Shown here one piece after another: positions 43,103-52,255 of a stretch of 64,000 bases of DNA. The notes beneath the pieces are model-generated. The model was not told the origin of the DNA. It ran no database searches and saw nothing but the letters and a program-made list of their open reading frames with translations. The first letter of the stretch is position 1. Every line of letters begins with the position of its first letter. The translations under genes were made by a program, and so were the position numbers. This DNA comes from Rhizobium sp. BG4. GTDB lineage: Bacteria; Pseudomonadota; Alphaproteobacteria; Rhizobiales; Rhizobiaceae. The stretch spans positions 1,116,001 through 1,180,000 of the forward strand of contig NZ_CP044126.1 of the NCBI RefSeq assembly GCF_016864575.1, given 5' to 3'.

Positions 43103-43135
43103 GCGGCTGGAGGCAACTCCGGCCGCTTTTGTTTT
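43103..43135 (+). terminator. Rho-independent terminator of DapA-family gene
   Basis: GCGGCTGGAG (43103-43112) pairs with CTCCGGCCGC (43117-43126, one wobble) around GCAA, followed by TTTTGTTTT. Confidence 0.82.
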
Positions 43136-43156
43136 GAGGGAAACGTGTGCGCTCGT

Positions 43157-43271
43157 GGCCCCCTCATCCGCCCTTCGGGCACCTTCTCCCCGCTGGGGAG
43201 AAGGGACACTGTGGCGACGTCTCGCGCGAACTCCCCCTCTCCCCTCGGGGAGAGGGTAGGGTGAGGGGGCT
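43157..43271. repeat. RIME-like intergenic palindromic element
   Basis: This 115-bp element has outer arms GCCCCCTCA (43158-43166) and TGAGGGGGC (43262-43270). Two inner perfect hairpins follow: CCTTCTCCCC-GCT-GGGGAGAAGG (43182-43204) and CCCTCTCCCC-TC-GGGGAGAGGG (43235-43256). The design, two palindromes within flanking inverted repeats and rich in CCCTC, matches Rhizobium-specific intergenic mosaic elements, which are dispersed in many copies in rhizobial genomes. Confidence 0.75.
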
Positions 43272-43298
43272 CCGGGCGCGACGGCCGAGCCCCCCTAC

Positions 43299-44339
43299 TT
43301 AACCGACAGAATCCAAACCAAGCGCCAGCTGACGATCAAGCTGCTCGATCTCGGCCTTGGTCAGCACAATCCCCTCGGCAAGCGACTTCACGCGTGCCGT
43401 ATAGCGCCGCTGTGACGGCAGGCGGGCGCCCTGGCCGGCGATGGCTTCGAAGAGCAGTTCGGCGCGAGCGAAGGGATCGCCCGTGCGGCCGGCGGCGAAG
43501 GCCTTCGGTGAGAAGGCGAGGACGAGTTCGCCGTGGCGCGGGGCCAGCGTCGTCGTGCCGAGATAGTCGAGCACTTCGGGGCTGGTCAGATCGCCGATCA
43601 TGATGCCGGCGAGCAGTTCGACCATGGTGCTGATCGCCGAACCCTTGTGGCCGCCGAAGGGCAGCATGGCCCCGGCAAGGGCGGCTTCCGGCTCGATCGT
43701 CGGCTCGCCATTTGCATCGATCGCCCAACCCTCCGGCAGTTTCTTGCCGGCGCGCCGATGAAGCTCGATCTCGCCGCGGGCGGCGACCGAGGTGGCGAAG
43801 TCGTAGACGTAAGGCGTCTTGTCCGGACGCGGCCAGCCGAAGGCGAGCGGGTTGGTGCCGAGCAGCGGCTTGTTGCCGCCGGCCGGTGCCACCGTCGCAT
43901 AGCTCGGGCACATGACGATCGCCGCCAGGCCCTCGGCGGCGACAGCCTCGACCTCAGGCCAGAGTGCGGAGAAATGGGTGCAGTCGTTGATGACGAGGGC
44001 TGCGAGGCCGGAGGTCCGGGCGCGTTCGGCAAGCAGCGGCAGGCCGAGTTCGAAAGCCGGATTGGCAAAGCCGCCCCTGGCATTGACCTTGACGATCGCC
44101 GACTGCTCCGGCTGCGGCTGGACTTCGGGCACTGCGTCCGGCGTCACTTTGCCCGCCTTGATGGTGCGCAGCACGCCTTCGATACGGTAGATGCCGTGCG
44201 ATTTGCAGGCATCGCGCTCGCCCGCGGTGATCACCCGGGTGACGGCCGCTGCCTGGATGGCATTCATCCCGGCCTTGCGGAAAATCGCCACGACGCGGGC
44301 TTCGAGCTCGGCGAGGGTCAATGTGGAAGTGTCGGTCAT
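43299..44339 (-). CDS. Ldh2/DpkA-type imino-acid reductase
   Basis: This 346-residue NAD(P)H-dependent reductase is of the malate/lactate/ureidoglycolate dehydrogenase-2 family. Motifs typical for this fold are GERDACKSHGIYRIEG, INDCTHFSALWPEVE and GGNKPLLGTNPLAFGWP, with LLPFGGHKGS-like PFGGHKGSAIS in the C-terminal third. That set resembles delta1-piperideine-2-carboxylate / delta1-pyrroline-2-carboxylate reductases more than malate dehydrogenases. It would make L-proline or L-pipecolate from cyclic imines. It is downstream of an M20 amidohydrolase gene, separated by 29 bases, likely co-transcribed. Confidence 0.82.
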   Translation of the reverse strand: MTDTSTLTLAELEARVVAIFRKAGMNAIQAAAVTRVITAGERDACKSHGIYRIEGVLRTIKAGKVTPDAVPEVQPQPEQSAIVKVNARGGFANPAFELGLPLLAERARTSGLAALVINDCTHFSALWPEVEAVAAEGLAAIVMCPSYATVAPAGGNKPLLGTNPLAFGWPRPDKTPYVYDFATSVAARGEIELHRRAGKKLPEGWAIDANGEPTIEPEAALAGAMLPFGGHKGSAISTMVELLAGIMIGDLTSPEVLDYLGTTTLAPRHGELVLAFSPKAFAAGRTGDPFARAELLFEAIAGQGARLPSQRRYTARVKSLAEGIVLTKAEIEQLDRQLALGLDSVG

Positions 44340-44368
44340 CTCTGTGTCCTGTCTCTCGGCCGGCCGGA

Positions 44369-45547
44369 TTATTTCGCTGCGGGCGCCAGCTGCTGCGCGA
44401 CCAGCGCCAGCCAGTAATTGACGCCGTGAATGATGGCGCCATCGTTGAAATCATAGGCCGGGTTGTGCAGGTCGGCGCTGTCGCCGTTGCCGAGCCAGAT
44501 GAAGGCGCCCGGACGCTTCTCCAGCATGTACGAGAAGTCTTCCGAACCCATGGTCGGTGGATAGTTGTCGTCGACGCGGCCGTCGCCGGCAACGCGGCGG
44601 GCGGCCGATACGGCGACCTTGGTCTTCTCGGCATCGTTGACGGTCACAGGATAGCCCGGGCGCCAATCGATCTCGGCCTCGGCGGCAAAGGCCTTGGCGG
44701 TCATGGTGACCACGTCGCGGAAGCGGGCCTCGACGGCCTTGCGGGTCTTCGGCTGCATGGTGCGGATCGTGCCGCCGATCTTGACAGCGGGCGGGATGAC
44801 GTTCAGCGCCCGGTCGCTGCCGCCGTTGACATAGGTGATCGACACGACAACCGGATCGAAGGGATCGGTGAAGCGCGAGGCGATCGACTGCAGCGCGGAA
44901 ATCATATGCGCCATGACGACGACGGGGTCGTGGCTGAGATGCGGAGAGGCGGCATGGCCACCCTTGCCGTTGATGGTGATGACGAAGCGGTCGCCGCCGG
45001 CCATCAGCGGGCCGCTGCGGATCGCAAAGGAACCGACCGCGAGACCCGGCTCATTATGCATGCCATAGACTTCCTCGATGCCGAAGCGCTCGAGCACGCC
45101 TTCCTCGATCATCACCCGGCCGCCGCCGCCACCTTCTTCAGCCGGCTGGAAGATCAGGACGGCCTTGCCGGCGAAGTCGCGATTGGCGGCGAGATGCTTG
45201 GCGGTCGCAAGCAGCATGGCCGTGTGCCCGTCATGGCCGCAGGCATGCATCATGTTCTCGACCTTGGAGGCATAGGGAAGGTTCGTCTGCTCCGACATCG
45301 GCAGGGCGTCCATATCGCAGCGGAGCGCAATCGTCTTTCCCGCGCCGCGCGAACCGTTGATGACGGCCACGACGCCGGATGTGGCAAGACCGGTGACCAC
45401 TTCATCGCAGCCGAATTCCCTCAGCTTCTCGGTCACCAGCGCCGATGTCTTCGGCAGATCGAAAAGCAGCTCCGGGTGCTGGTGGATGGTGCGGCGCCAT
45501 CCCTTGGCTTCTTCAGCAAGGGCGGCGAGGGTGGAATCGGGCGTCAT
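44369..45547 (-). CDS. M20-family amidohydrolase (hippurate hydrolase-like)
   Basis: This 392-residue metallopeptidase-like enzyme hydrolyses N-acyl amino acids. Metal ligands are in HACGHDGHTAML and QPAEEGGGG; the dimerisation domain contains GGHAASPHLSHDP. ATG 45547 follows GGAGGCTCCC; the frame runs to 45616 upstream, but without a ribosome site. It precedes the DpkA-like reductase gene, so the pair could release an amino acid and process its imine. No signal peptide, hence cytoplasmic. Confidence 0.87.
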   Translation of the reverse strand: MTPDSTLAALAEEAKGWRRTIHQHPELLFDLPKTSALVTEKLREFGCDEVVTGLATSGVVAVINGSRGAGKTIALRCDMDALPMSEQTNLPYASKVENMMHACGHDGHTAMLLATAKHLAANRDFAGKAVLIFQPAEEGGGGGRVMIEEGVLERFGIEEVYGMHNEPGLAVGSFAIRSGPLMAGGDRFVITINGKGGHAASPHLSHDPVVVMAHMISALQSIASRFTDPFDPVVVSITYVNGGSDRALNVIPPAVKIGGTIRTMQPKTRKAVEARFRDVVTMTAKAFAAEAEIDWRPGYPVTVNDAEKTKVAVSAARRVAGDGRVDDNYPPTMGSEDFSYMLEKRPGAFIWLGNGDSADLHNPAYDFNDGAIIHGVNYWLALVAQQLAPAAK

Positions 45548-45721
45548 GGGAGCCTCCGGAAACGCATTGGCCTTCAACTGGGTAACGGCATAGCCCGCCG
45601 CCCGGCCGTTTTCCACAGTGCAGTCGTTCCAGCCCGGACTTTTTCACCGTTTCACCCAATTGGGGGCGGTAGAATCGCGACGAATATCCGATTATACTGC
45701 AATCAGTAGACGGGGAATTTT

Positions 45722-46057
45722 ATGTATCGCGAAGAAACAATTCCTGCACTTGTCATAAAGCTTGTGTCGGTTGCCAATAAAGTCACTGATCTTTCCGATG
45801 TCGGGAAGCGAGACCTGGTGCAGGATACGGTCCTCAAGGTCGAGAACATCTGTGAATTGCTTGGCGGCGGCCATGACAATCTCCGCGTGATCGCGGATGA
45901 GTTGTGGGATGCCGTCTTCGAACTTGGTGCCGGAAAAAGCACCGATGCACAGCTGAGAGCCGCGCTTCTGGGGCTCGCCGCCGCCGCTGCCGATCTCCAC
46001 AGCCGCGCCAAACCCGTTCCCGCGACGTCCCTCACTCCGCAGCGAACCATCCACTGA
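45722..46057 (+). CDS. Hypothetical helical protein, 111 residues
   Basis: ATG at 45722 begins MYREETIPALVIKLVSVANK, followed by VTDLSDVGKRDLVQDTVLKV, a pattern of amphipathic helices, ending in a Pro/Thr tail. No signal, membrane segment or known motif. The 105-base spacer upstream is AT-rich, unlike the usual coding DNA, and could hold a promoter (AATATCCGATTATACTGCAA). Function not recognised. Confidence 0.7.
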   Translation: MYREETIPALVIKLVSVANKVTDLSDVGKRDLVQDTVLKVENICELLGGGHDNLRVIADELWDAVFELGAGKSTDAQLRAALLGLAAAAADLHSRAKPVPATSLTPQRTIH

Positions 46058-46176
46058 TCCATCCCCAAACTCTCTCCGCGCGAATTAGCATCATCGAACG
46101 CTTGACATCGCTGCGGTTAAGGACGAAGCCGCATTCGGCGCCGATTGCGCCGGCATAGCGGGGCAATGCAGGAAGA

Positions 46177-47100
46177 ATGAAACCGAGTTCAGCGACGGCG
46201 GCAGCCGGAAACGTCATCATGACAGGCATCGTCTTCATGCTGGTCGGCGATATGCTTTTCGCGCTGAACGACGCGATGGGCAAATGGCTGGTGGCGAGCT
46301 TCGCGGTCGGTCAGGTGCTTGTCATTCGCTCCGTCGGCGCCTTCATCGTGCTCGGGCCGATGATTGCCCGCCAGGGGCCGGGCGCGCTGTTCCGGGTCGA
46401 GCGGAAACCGCTCCATCTGATGCGGGTGCTGATGACCACCTGCGATGTCGGCCTCTTCTATGCGGCGGTCGCCTATCTGCCGCTTGCCGATGTCATGACC
46501 TTCTATATGGCCGGGCCGATCTACGTCGCGGCGCTGTCGCATTTCTTCCTGGGTGAAAAGATCGGCTGGCGGCGCTGGCTCGCGGTCTTCGTCGGCTTTG
46601 TCGGCGTCATCATTGCGCTGCGTCCCTCCTCGGCGATGCTGTCGCTGCCGTCGCTCTTCGGCCTGGCCGGCAGTCTCTCCTTCGCGCTGACGCTCGTCAT
46701 GAACCGCTATCTGCGCTCCACCAGCGACACGACGCTGGTGACCTGGCAGACACTTGCGGCGCTGGCGACCGGTATCGCCGTGGTGCTCCTGACCGGCGAC
46801 TGGCGGCAGGCGAGCATGATCGACTGGGGCGGCATGCTGCTTCTCGGCGTCGTTGCCACCTGCGCGCATCTGCTGATTACCCGGGCGCTGAAACTCGCGC
46901 CCGCTTCGCTTCTCGCACCGCTGCAATATACGCTGCTGCTCTGGGCGATCGTGCTTGGCTATGTCTTCTTCAGCGACGTGCCGGATGCGCAGATCATCGT
47001 CGGCGCTGTCATCATCGTGTTTGCGGGCCTCTTCATCTTCCACCGCAAGAACCTGAAAGAGACGGTCCCCGAGGAAGCGGTGCCGGTCGACGGCCACTGA
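46177..47100 (+). CDS. EamA/DMT-superfamily transporter
   Basis: This 307-residue inner-membrane protein has ten hydrophobic segments in two EamA repeats. The first repeat holds GDMLFALNDAMGKWLVASF and the second FGLAGSLSFALTLVMNRYL. It probably exports small metabolites or amino-acid derivatives, as this superfamily generally does. It converges with the EmrB-like gene with only four bases between stops. Confidence 0.86.
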   Translation: MKPSSATAAAGNVIMTGIVFMLVGDMLFALNDAMGKWLVASFAVGQVLVIRSVGAFIVLGPMIARQGPGALFRVERKPLHLMRVLMTTCDVGLFYAAVAYLPLADVMTFYMAGPIYVAALSHFFLGEKIGWRRWLAVFVGFVGVIIALRPSSAMLSLPSLFGLAGSLSFALTLVMNRYLRSTSDTTLVTWQTLAALATGIAVVLLTGDWRQASMIDWGGMLLLGVVATCAHLLITRALKLAPASLLAPLQYTLLLWAIVLGYVFFSDVPDAQIIVGAVIIVFAGLFIFHRKNLKETVPEEAVPVDGH

Positions 47101-47104
47101 GCTT

Positions 47105-48715
47105 TTAGTGGCCGCCGGGCGCAGCACCATGCTTCAGGTCGATGCGCCGCAGGATGAGCGCCAGCGGCACCATCAGCGCCGAGATCACCATCAGCACATG
47201 GAAGACGTCGATATAGGCGAGATAGCTCGCCTGCGTCTGCACCTGCGTGCCGATCCAGCCTGTCGCCTGCGCCTGCGCGTCGAGCAGGCTTGAGCCGCGG
47301 TCGGTAAAAAACTGGGTCGCCTGGTTGAAGGCATTGGTATAGCCGGGATCCGACGGGATTACGTGCTCCACGAGCCGGTTCTGATGCCATTGTTCGCGAT
47401 GCGCCAGCACGTTCGAGGCGATCGACACGCCGATCGAGCCGCCGGTATTGCGGGCCGCATTGATCAGCGCCGAGGCCTGGTCGGTCTGGTCGGGGCGCAG
47501 GCCATCATAGGAGGCCGCGGTTATCGGGATGAAGATCAGCGGCAGGCCGAGGCCGAGATAGAGGCGCGACCAGACGAAGAAGCCGAAGTTCAGGTCGGCG
47601 TTCAGCCGCGTCATGTCCCACATTGCAAGCGCGATGATGCCCATGCCGATGGCGATCAGATATTTCGGCTGGAACATGCCGGTCAGGCGGCCGGCCGCAA
47701 ACATCATCGCCATCGTTACCAGCCCGCCGGGCGACAGCGCCAGACCGGCCCAGGTCGCGGTGTAGCCGTAGTTGGTCTGCAGCACCTGCGGCACGAACTG
47801 CGTGGTGGCTATCAGGATCGCGCCCGTCGCCAGCATGACGATGACGCAGGCGCCGAACTGGCGGCTTGCCAGCAGACGGACGTCGATCACCGGGTTCGAT
47901 TTCGTCATCAGCCAGGGAATGGCGAGCAGAAGCGCGAGTGCCGAAATCGCCGATGTGACGATGATGAAATTGGAGCCGAACCAGTCCTCCGTCTGGCCAC
48001 GGTCGAGAACCAACTCCAGAGCGCCGAGGAAGGTGGCGACGAGCAGGAAGCCGGTGATGTCGAAACGCGTCCCCTTCCTGCGCATCTCGGCGCGTTCCTT
48101 CCTCAGCGTCTCAGGCTCCTTCACCAGCATGTAGACGAGGATGAAGGCGAAGACGCCAACCGGCCCGTTGATCAGGAAACACCAGTGCCAGGAGAAATTG
48201 TCGGAGAGATAGCCGCCAAGCGTCGGGCCGATGACCGGCGCGACGACGACGGCGACACCGAACATCGCGAAGGCCTGGCCGCGTTTGGCGGGCGGGAAGG
48301 AGTCGGCAAGGATCGATTGCGAGATCGGCACCATGCCGCCGCCGGCAAAGCCCTGGATCATCCGGAAGACCAGAAGGGATTGGAGGTTCCAGGCAAGGCC
48401 GCAGCAGATCGAGGCGACCGTGAATGTCGCGAGGCAAAGCAGATAGAAGCGCCGCCGGCCGTAGCGCTTGGCGATGAAACTCGAGGCGACCAGAATGATC
48501 GCGTTCGAGACGAGATAGGTGGTGACGACCCAGGAGGCCTCGTCGGCGCTGACCGCCAGCCCGCCGGAGATGTAGCGCAGCGCCACATTGGCGATCGTCG
48601 TGTCGAGCACTTCCATGAAGGTCGCGAGCGACACGACCATGGCGATCAGCCATGGGTTCGAGGTGCCGGACGCAGCTTTTGGTGCGCCTCCGGCCGTTGT
48701 TGCTGCGCCGCTCAT
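47105..48715 (-). CDS. MFS efflux pump, EmrB/DHA2 family
   Basis: This 536-residue inner-membrane drug exporter has 14 membrane helices. Motif C-type GGGMVPISQSILADSFPP and the early MEVLDTTIANVALRYISG are typical for EmrB. It starts one base after the membrane-fusion protein stop, so the two are co-translated. It would form a tripartite pump with an outer-membrane channel encoded elsewhere. Confidence 0.9.
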   Translation of the reverse strand: MSGAATTAGGAPKAASGTSNPWLIAMVVSLATFMEVLDTTIANVALRYISGGLAVSADEASWVVTTYLVSNAIILVASSFIAKRYGRRRFYLLCLATFTVASICCGLAWNLQSLLVFRMIQGFAGGGMVPISQSILADSFPPAKRGQAFAMFGVAVVVAPVIGPTLGGYLSDNFSWHWCFLINGPVGVFAFILVYMLVKEPETLRKERAEMRRKGTRFDITGFLLVATFLGALELVLDRGQTEDWFGSNFIIVTSAISALALLLAIPWLMTKSNPVIDVRLLASRQFGACVIVMLATGAILIATTQFVPQVLQTNYGYTATWAGLALSPGGLVTMAMMFAAGRLTGMFQPKYLIAIGMGIIALAMWDMTRLNADLNFGFFVWSRLYLGLGLPLIFIPITAASYDGLRPDQTDQASALINAARNTGGSIGVSIASNVLAHREQWHQNRLVEHVIPSDPGYTNAFNQATQFFTDRGSSLLDAQAQATGWIGTQVQTQASYLAYIDVFHVLMVISALMVPLALILRRIDLKHGAAPGGH

Positions 48716-48716
48716 C

Positions 48717-49880
48717 TCAGTTCCTCGGCCGCACCGTCACCGTGGGGATCACCGACATGCCGGGGCCGATGGCGATATCCTTCGGCCAGTTGTCGACCAC
48801 GATCTTGACCGGCACGCGCTGGGTGACCTTCACATAATTGCCCGTCGCGTTCTCGGCCGGAAGCAGCGAGAAGGCGGTGCCGGAGCCGGGCTGCACGGAA
48901 TCGATCTTTCCCTTCAGCACGTGATCCGGATAGGCATCGATCGTCAGATCGACCGGCTGTCCCGGACGCATGTCGGTCAGCTGGGTTTCCTTGAAATTGG
49001 CGGTCACCCAGATTTCGTCCGGCACGAACATCGATATCGCCTGACCGGCCTGAACATATTGACCGTTGGATCCGCTGAGCTTGACGACGCGGCCCGGCTG
49101 GGCGGCGGTGATCGTCGTATAGTCGAGGTTTTGCTGGGCGGCTTCGGCCTGTGCCTCAGCCTGATGCAGGCTGGCGATGGCGCTTGCCTTCTGCGCCTCG
49201 GCCGCCGCCTGGTTCTTCACGGCCGAGGTCACGCTTGCCTGCGACTGGGCATAGCTCGCCTGGCCCTGGCGGAGCGTCGATGCGGCCTGCTGTGCCGCCT
49301 GTTCGGAGCCCGCGCCGCTCTTCACCAGCTGCTGCTGGCGGTCGTTCTCGTCCTTGGCATATTGGAGGGCGGCGGCCGCCGATGTCTGCTGCGCCTTCGC
49401 CTCGTCGATCGCCGCACCCGCAGCCGCAATCTGCGCATCGGCACTCGCGACCGCCGCCTTGGCAACGCCGATCTGACCGTTCGCCTGATCCAGCGCGATC
49501 TGATAGTCGCGCGGATCGATCTTGGCGATCACCGCACCAGCATCGACATGCTGGTTATCGGAAACCGGAACATCCGCCACATAGCCGGAAATTTTGGCCG
49601 CAACCGAGAAACTGCGCGCGTCGATAAAGGCGTCGTCGGTGCTTTCATAGGGATGGAAATAGATGAGCCAGACGAAATAACCGATCACGGCAACGGCAAT
49701 GATCGCGACGACGATCAGCAGCGTTGCCAGTGGATGGCGGCGGATGATCGACGGCTTCTTCTCCTCCGTCTCGTCCGGCTGTTCTGCTTCGGGACTTGCC
49801 GTCTGCGGGCTCGCGCCCTTCCCCGTCTCCACGCGTTCGTCTTCATCCAGTTGCGGTGTCTTGCGCTTGGTCTGGGTCAC
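48717..49880 (-). CDS. EmrA/HlyD-family membrane fusion protein
   Basis: This 387-residue periplasmic adaptor has an acidic cytoplasmic tail of about 45 residues, a single membrane helix (LATLLIVVAIIAVAVIGYFV), a lipoyl half-motif, a long coiled coil rich in Ala/Gln/Glu (residues 130-230), and the second lipoyl half VKLSGSNGQYVQAGQAIS. Together with EmrB it exports drugs or fatty-acid-like compounds. Divergent from the Gfo/Idh gene, with 198 bases between; no local regulator is present. Confidence 0.9.
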   Translation of the reverse strand: MTQTKRKTPQLDEDERVETGKGASPQTASPEAEQPDETEEKKPSIIRRHPLATLLIVVAIIAVAVIGYFVWLIYFHPYESTDDAFIDARSFSVAAKISGYVADVPVSDNQHVDAGAVIAKIDPRDYQIALDQANGQIGVAKAAVASADAQIAAAGAAIDEAKAQQTSAAAALQYAKDENDRQQQLVKSGAGSEQAAQQAASTLRQGQASYAQSQASVTSAVKNQAAAEAQKASAIASLHQAEAQAEAAQQNLDYTTITAAQPGRVVKLSGSNGQYVQAGQAISMFVPDEIWVTANFKETQLTDMRPGQPVDLTIDAYPDHVLKGKIDSVQPGSGTAFSLLPAENATGNYVKVTQRVPVKIVVDNWPKDIAIGPGMSVIPTVTVRPRN

Positions 49881-50078
49881 GGCGGCTCTCGTTCATGAGG
49901 GAGGAACAGCCGGGAAAACGCAAAGAGCGTGGATTCAGTTCCTGCCGGGAAGGAGTGGGAATTTGTCGCATTCGTCCGGCAAACATTGCTTGACACAGAA
50001 TCGACGCAAGTATCTGAATGGTTACTAGAGGAGATGGATGGTGCTGAGGTGCCGTCCGAGCAGGAGGAAGATACCAAA
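49881..50078. other. Divergent promoter region emrA-like / Gfo-Idh
   Basis: 198 bp between divergent genes. The plus-strand ribosome site AGGAGGAAG lies just before 50079. No clear palindromic operator was found. Confidence 0.4.
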
Positions 50079-51089
50079 ATGTTGAGATTTGCCGTCGTCG
50101 GGATCGACCATGGGCATACGTTCGATCACGTGAAGGGATTGCTTGCGGCGGGTGGGGAGTTTGTCGGCTATTGCCCGAAAACTTCGGTCCCGGCGCTGCT
50201 CGATAATTTCAAGAAAACCTATCCGGATACGCCGCAGATCGATCGCGAGGCGCTGTTTGCCGATCCGTCCATCAATGTCATCTGCATCGCCGCGATCCCG
50301 CGCGATCGCGCCGGTCTGGCGATCCGCGCCATGAAGGCCGGCAAGGATGTAATGACCGACAAGCCTGGCGTCAGCACTTTCGCGCAGCTGGAAGAGGTGA
50401 AGAAGACCGTTGCCGAGACCGGCCGCATCTTCTCGATCTGCTTCTCGGAGCGCCATTGCGTGCGCTCCGCCGTCAAGGCGGGGAAGCTCGTCAAGGAAGG
50501 CGCGATCGGAAAGGTCATTCAGACGATCGGGATGGGGCCGCATAAGCTGCAGCTGCCGACCCGGCCGGACTGGTTCTTCGATCCGGAGGCATTCGGTGGC
50601 ATCATCGTCGATATCGCATCGCATCAGGTCGACCAGTTCCTGTTCTATACCGGCTCGACCACGGGCGAAGTCGTCGCCAGCTCGATCGGCAATTTCGGCA
50701 TGCCGGAAAAGCCGAAATTCGAGGATTTCGGCGAGGTGTTGCTGCGCTCCGATCGCGGCTCCGGCTATGTCCGCGTTGACTGGTTCACCCCCGAAGGTCT
50801 CGGCACTTGGGGTGACGGGCGCCTGACCATTCTCGGCACCGAAGGCTATATCGAGCTGCGCAAGTACATCGATATTTCCGGCCGCCCCGGCAAGGACCAC
50901 CTGTTCCTGGTCAACGGCACGGAAAACAGGCACATCGATTGCAGCGACGAGAAGCTCGATTACTTCGACGCCTTCACCGCCGACGTTCGCGACCGCAGCG
51001 AAACGGCGATGACCCAGGCGCATGTCTATGAGGTCTGCCGCCTTTCGCTGGAAGCGCAGACCAAGGCCGTCCGGCTCGGCGGACGCTAG
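50079..51089 (+). CDS. Gfo/Idh/MocA-family oxidoreductase
   Basis: This 336-residue NAD(P)-dependent dehydrogenase starts at ATG 50079 (MLRFAVVGIDHGHTFDHV), where the Rossmann motif is the variant GIDHGH. It contains DVMTDKPGVSTFAQLEEV, the family EKP-type motif as DKP, and GGIIVDIASHQVDQFLFY with the catalytic-His region. Ribosome site AGGAGG. It is followed 10 bases later by a second member of the family, so the two may act in series on a cyclitol or sugar; substrate unknown. Confidence 0.86.
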   Translation: MLRFAVVGIDHGHTFDHVKGLLAAGGEFVGYCPKTSVPALLDNFKKTYPDTPQIDREALFADPSINVICIAAIPRDRAGLAIRAMKAGKDVMTDKPGVSTFAQLEEVKKTVAETGRIFSICFSERHCVRSAVKAGKLVKEGAIGKVIQTIGMGPHKLQLPTRPDWFFDPEAFGGIIVDIASHQVDQFLFYTGSTTGEVVASSIGNFGMPEKPKFEDFGEVLLRSDRGSGYVRVDWFTPEGLGTWGDGRLTILGTEGYIELRKYIDISGRPGKDHLFLVNGTENRHIDCSDEKLDYFDAFTADVRDRSETAMTQAHVYEVCRLSLEAQTKAVRLGGR

Positions 51090-51099
51090 GAGGAGTATC

Positions 51100-52197
51100 A
51101 TGACCAAGAAATTGCGCGTTGGCGTCATCGGCGCCGGTATCGCCGCCCGCCACATGATCGGCTACGACTGGAACAAGGATCTCTTCGAGGCTCCCGTTCT
51201 TTGCTCTCTCGATGAAGATCGCGGCCGCGAACTGTGCGCCAAGCACGGCATCCCCGAATATACGCAGAATGCCGACGAGCTCTTCGCCCGCGACGATCTC
51301 GACATCATCGACGTCTCGACCCCGCCGGATTCGCATTTCGAGCTCTGCAAGAAGGGTATCGAGTCAGGCAAGCATGTCATCTGCGAGAAGCCGCTTTTCG
51401 GCTCGATCGCCGATGTCGACGAGATGAGCCGCATCGTCGCCCGCTCCAATGGCAGGAAGCTGATGCCGATCTTCCAGTATCGTTATGGTTCCGGCCTGCA
51501 GAAGCTGAAGCGGCTGATCGAACTTGGCCTGACTGGCCGGCCGTTCATGACGACGATCGAGACCCATTGGTGGCGCGGTCCTGCCTATTATGAGGTTCCG
51601 TGGCGTGGCAAGTGGAAGAGCGAACTCGGCGGCGGCCTTCTCGGCCATGCGATCCATGCTCACGACATGCTGAACTACGTGCACGGCGCCTGCGCCGAGG
51701 TCTTCGCCTATGGCGCAACGCTGGTGAACAAGATCGAGGTCGAGGACACGATGGCGCTTGCCGTCAAGATGCAGAACGGCTCGCTGGCAACGCTGTCGAT
51801 GACGCTCGGCTCCCGCAAGGAGATCTCGCGCCTGCGTTTCTGCTTCCACGATCTCGTTGCCGAAAGCATCCTCGAACCCTACACGATGGGTCGCGATCCC
51901 TGGACCTTCATCGCCGGGACCGAAGAGCACCAGAAGCGGGTCGATGACGCGCTTGCCGGCTACCAGCCGACGGAAGACGGCTATACCCGCCAGTTCGAGC
52001 TGTTCCATCAGGCGATCATGGACGGGAAGGAGCCGCCGGTGACGCTGCAGGATGCGCGCAATTCGCTGGAACTCGTCACCGCTGCCTATTATTCGCAGCG
52101 CACCGGCAAGCCGACGCCGATGCCGATCACGGCGGAGCACCCGCTCTACCGCTCGTGGCTGCCGGAAGAAGAGCGCCGCATGGCCGCCAGCGCCTGA
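51100..52197 (+). CDS. Gfo/Idh/MocA-family oxidoreductase
   Basis: This 365-residue paralogue has Rossmann motif VGVIGAGIAARHMIGYDW, the conserved CEKPLFGSIADVDEM and the catalytic-region GGLLGHAIHAHDMLNY. It starts at ATG 51100 behind GGAGGAGTATC, 10 bases after the previous stop. It pairs with the upstream dehydrogenase and a GntR regulator 58 bases later, forming a small catabolic module for an unidentified sugar or inositol derivative. Confidence 0.87.
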   Translation: MTKKLRVGVIGAGIAARHMIGYDWNKDLFEAPVLCSLDEDRGRELCAKHGIPEYTQNADELFARDDLDIIDVSTPPDSHFELCKKGIESGKHVICEKPLFGSIADVDEMSRIVARSNGRKLMPIFQYRYGSGLQKLKRLIELGLTGRPFMTTIETHWWRGPAYYEVPWRGKWKSELGGGLLGHAIHAHDMLNYVHGACAEVFAYGATLVNKIEVEDTMALAVKMQNGSLATLSMTLGSRKEISRLRFCFHDLVAESILEPYTMGRDPWTFIAGTEEHQKRVDDALAGYQPTEDGYTRQFELFHQAIMDGKEPPVTLQDARNSLELVTAAYYSQRTGKPTPMPITAEHPLYRSWLPEEERRMAASA

Positions 52198-52255
52198 GGC
52201 TGGCTATCGAAACGGCGCCACCCGGCTTTAGAGGGTGGCGCGCAAGGAGAAGAAA

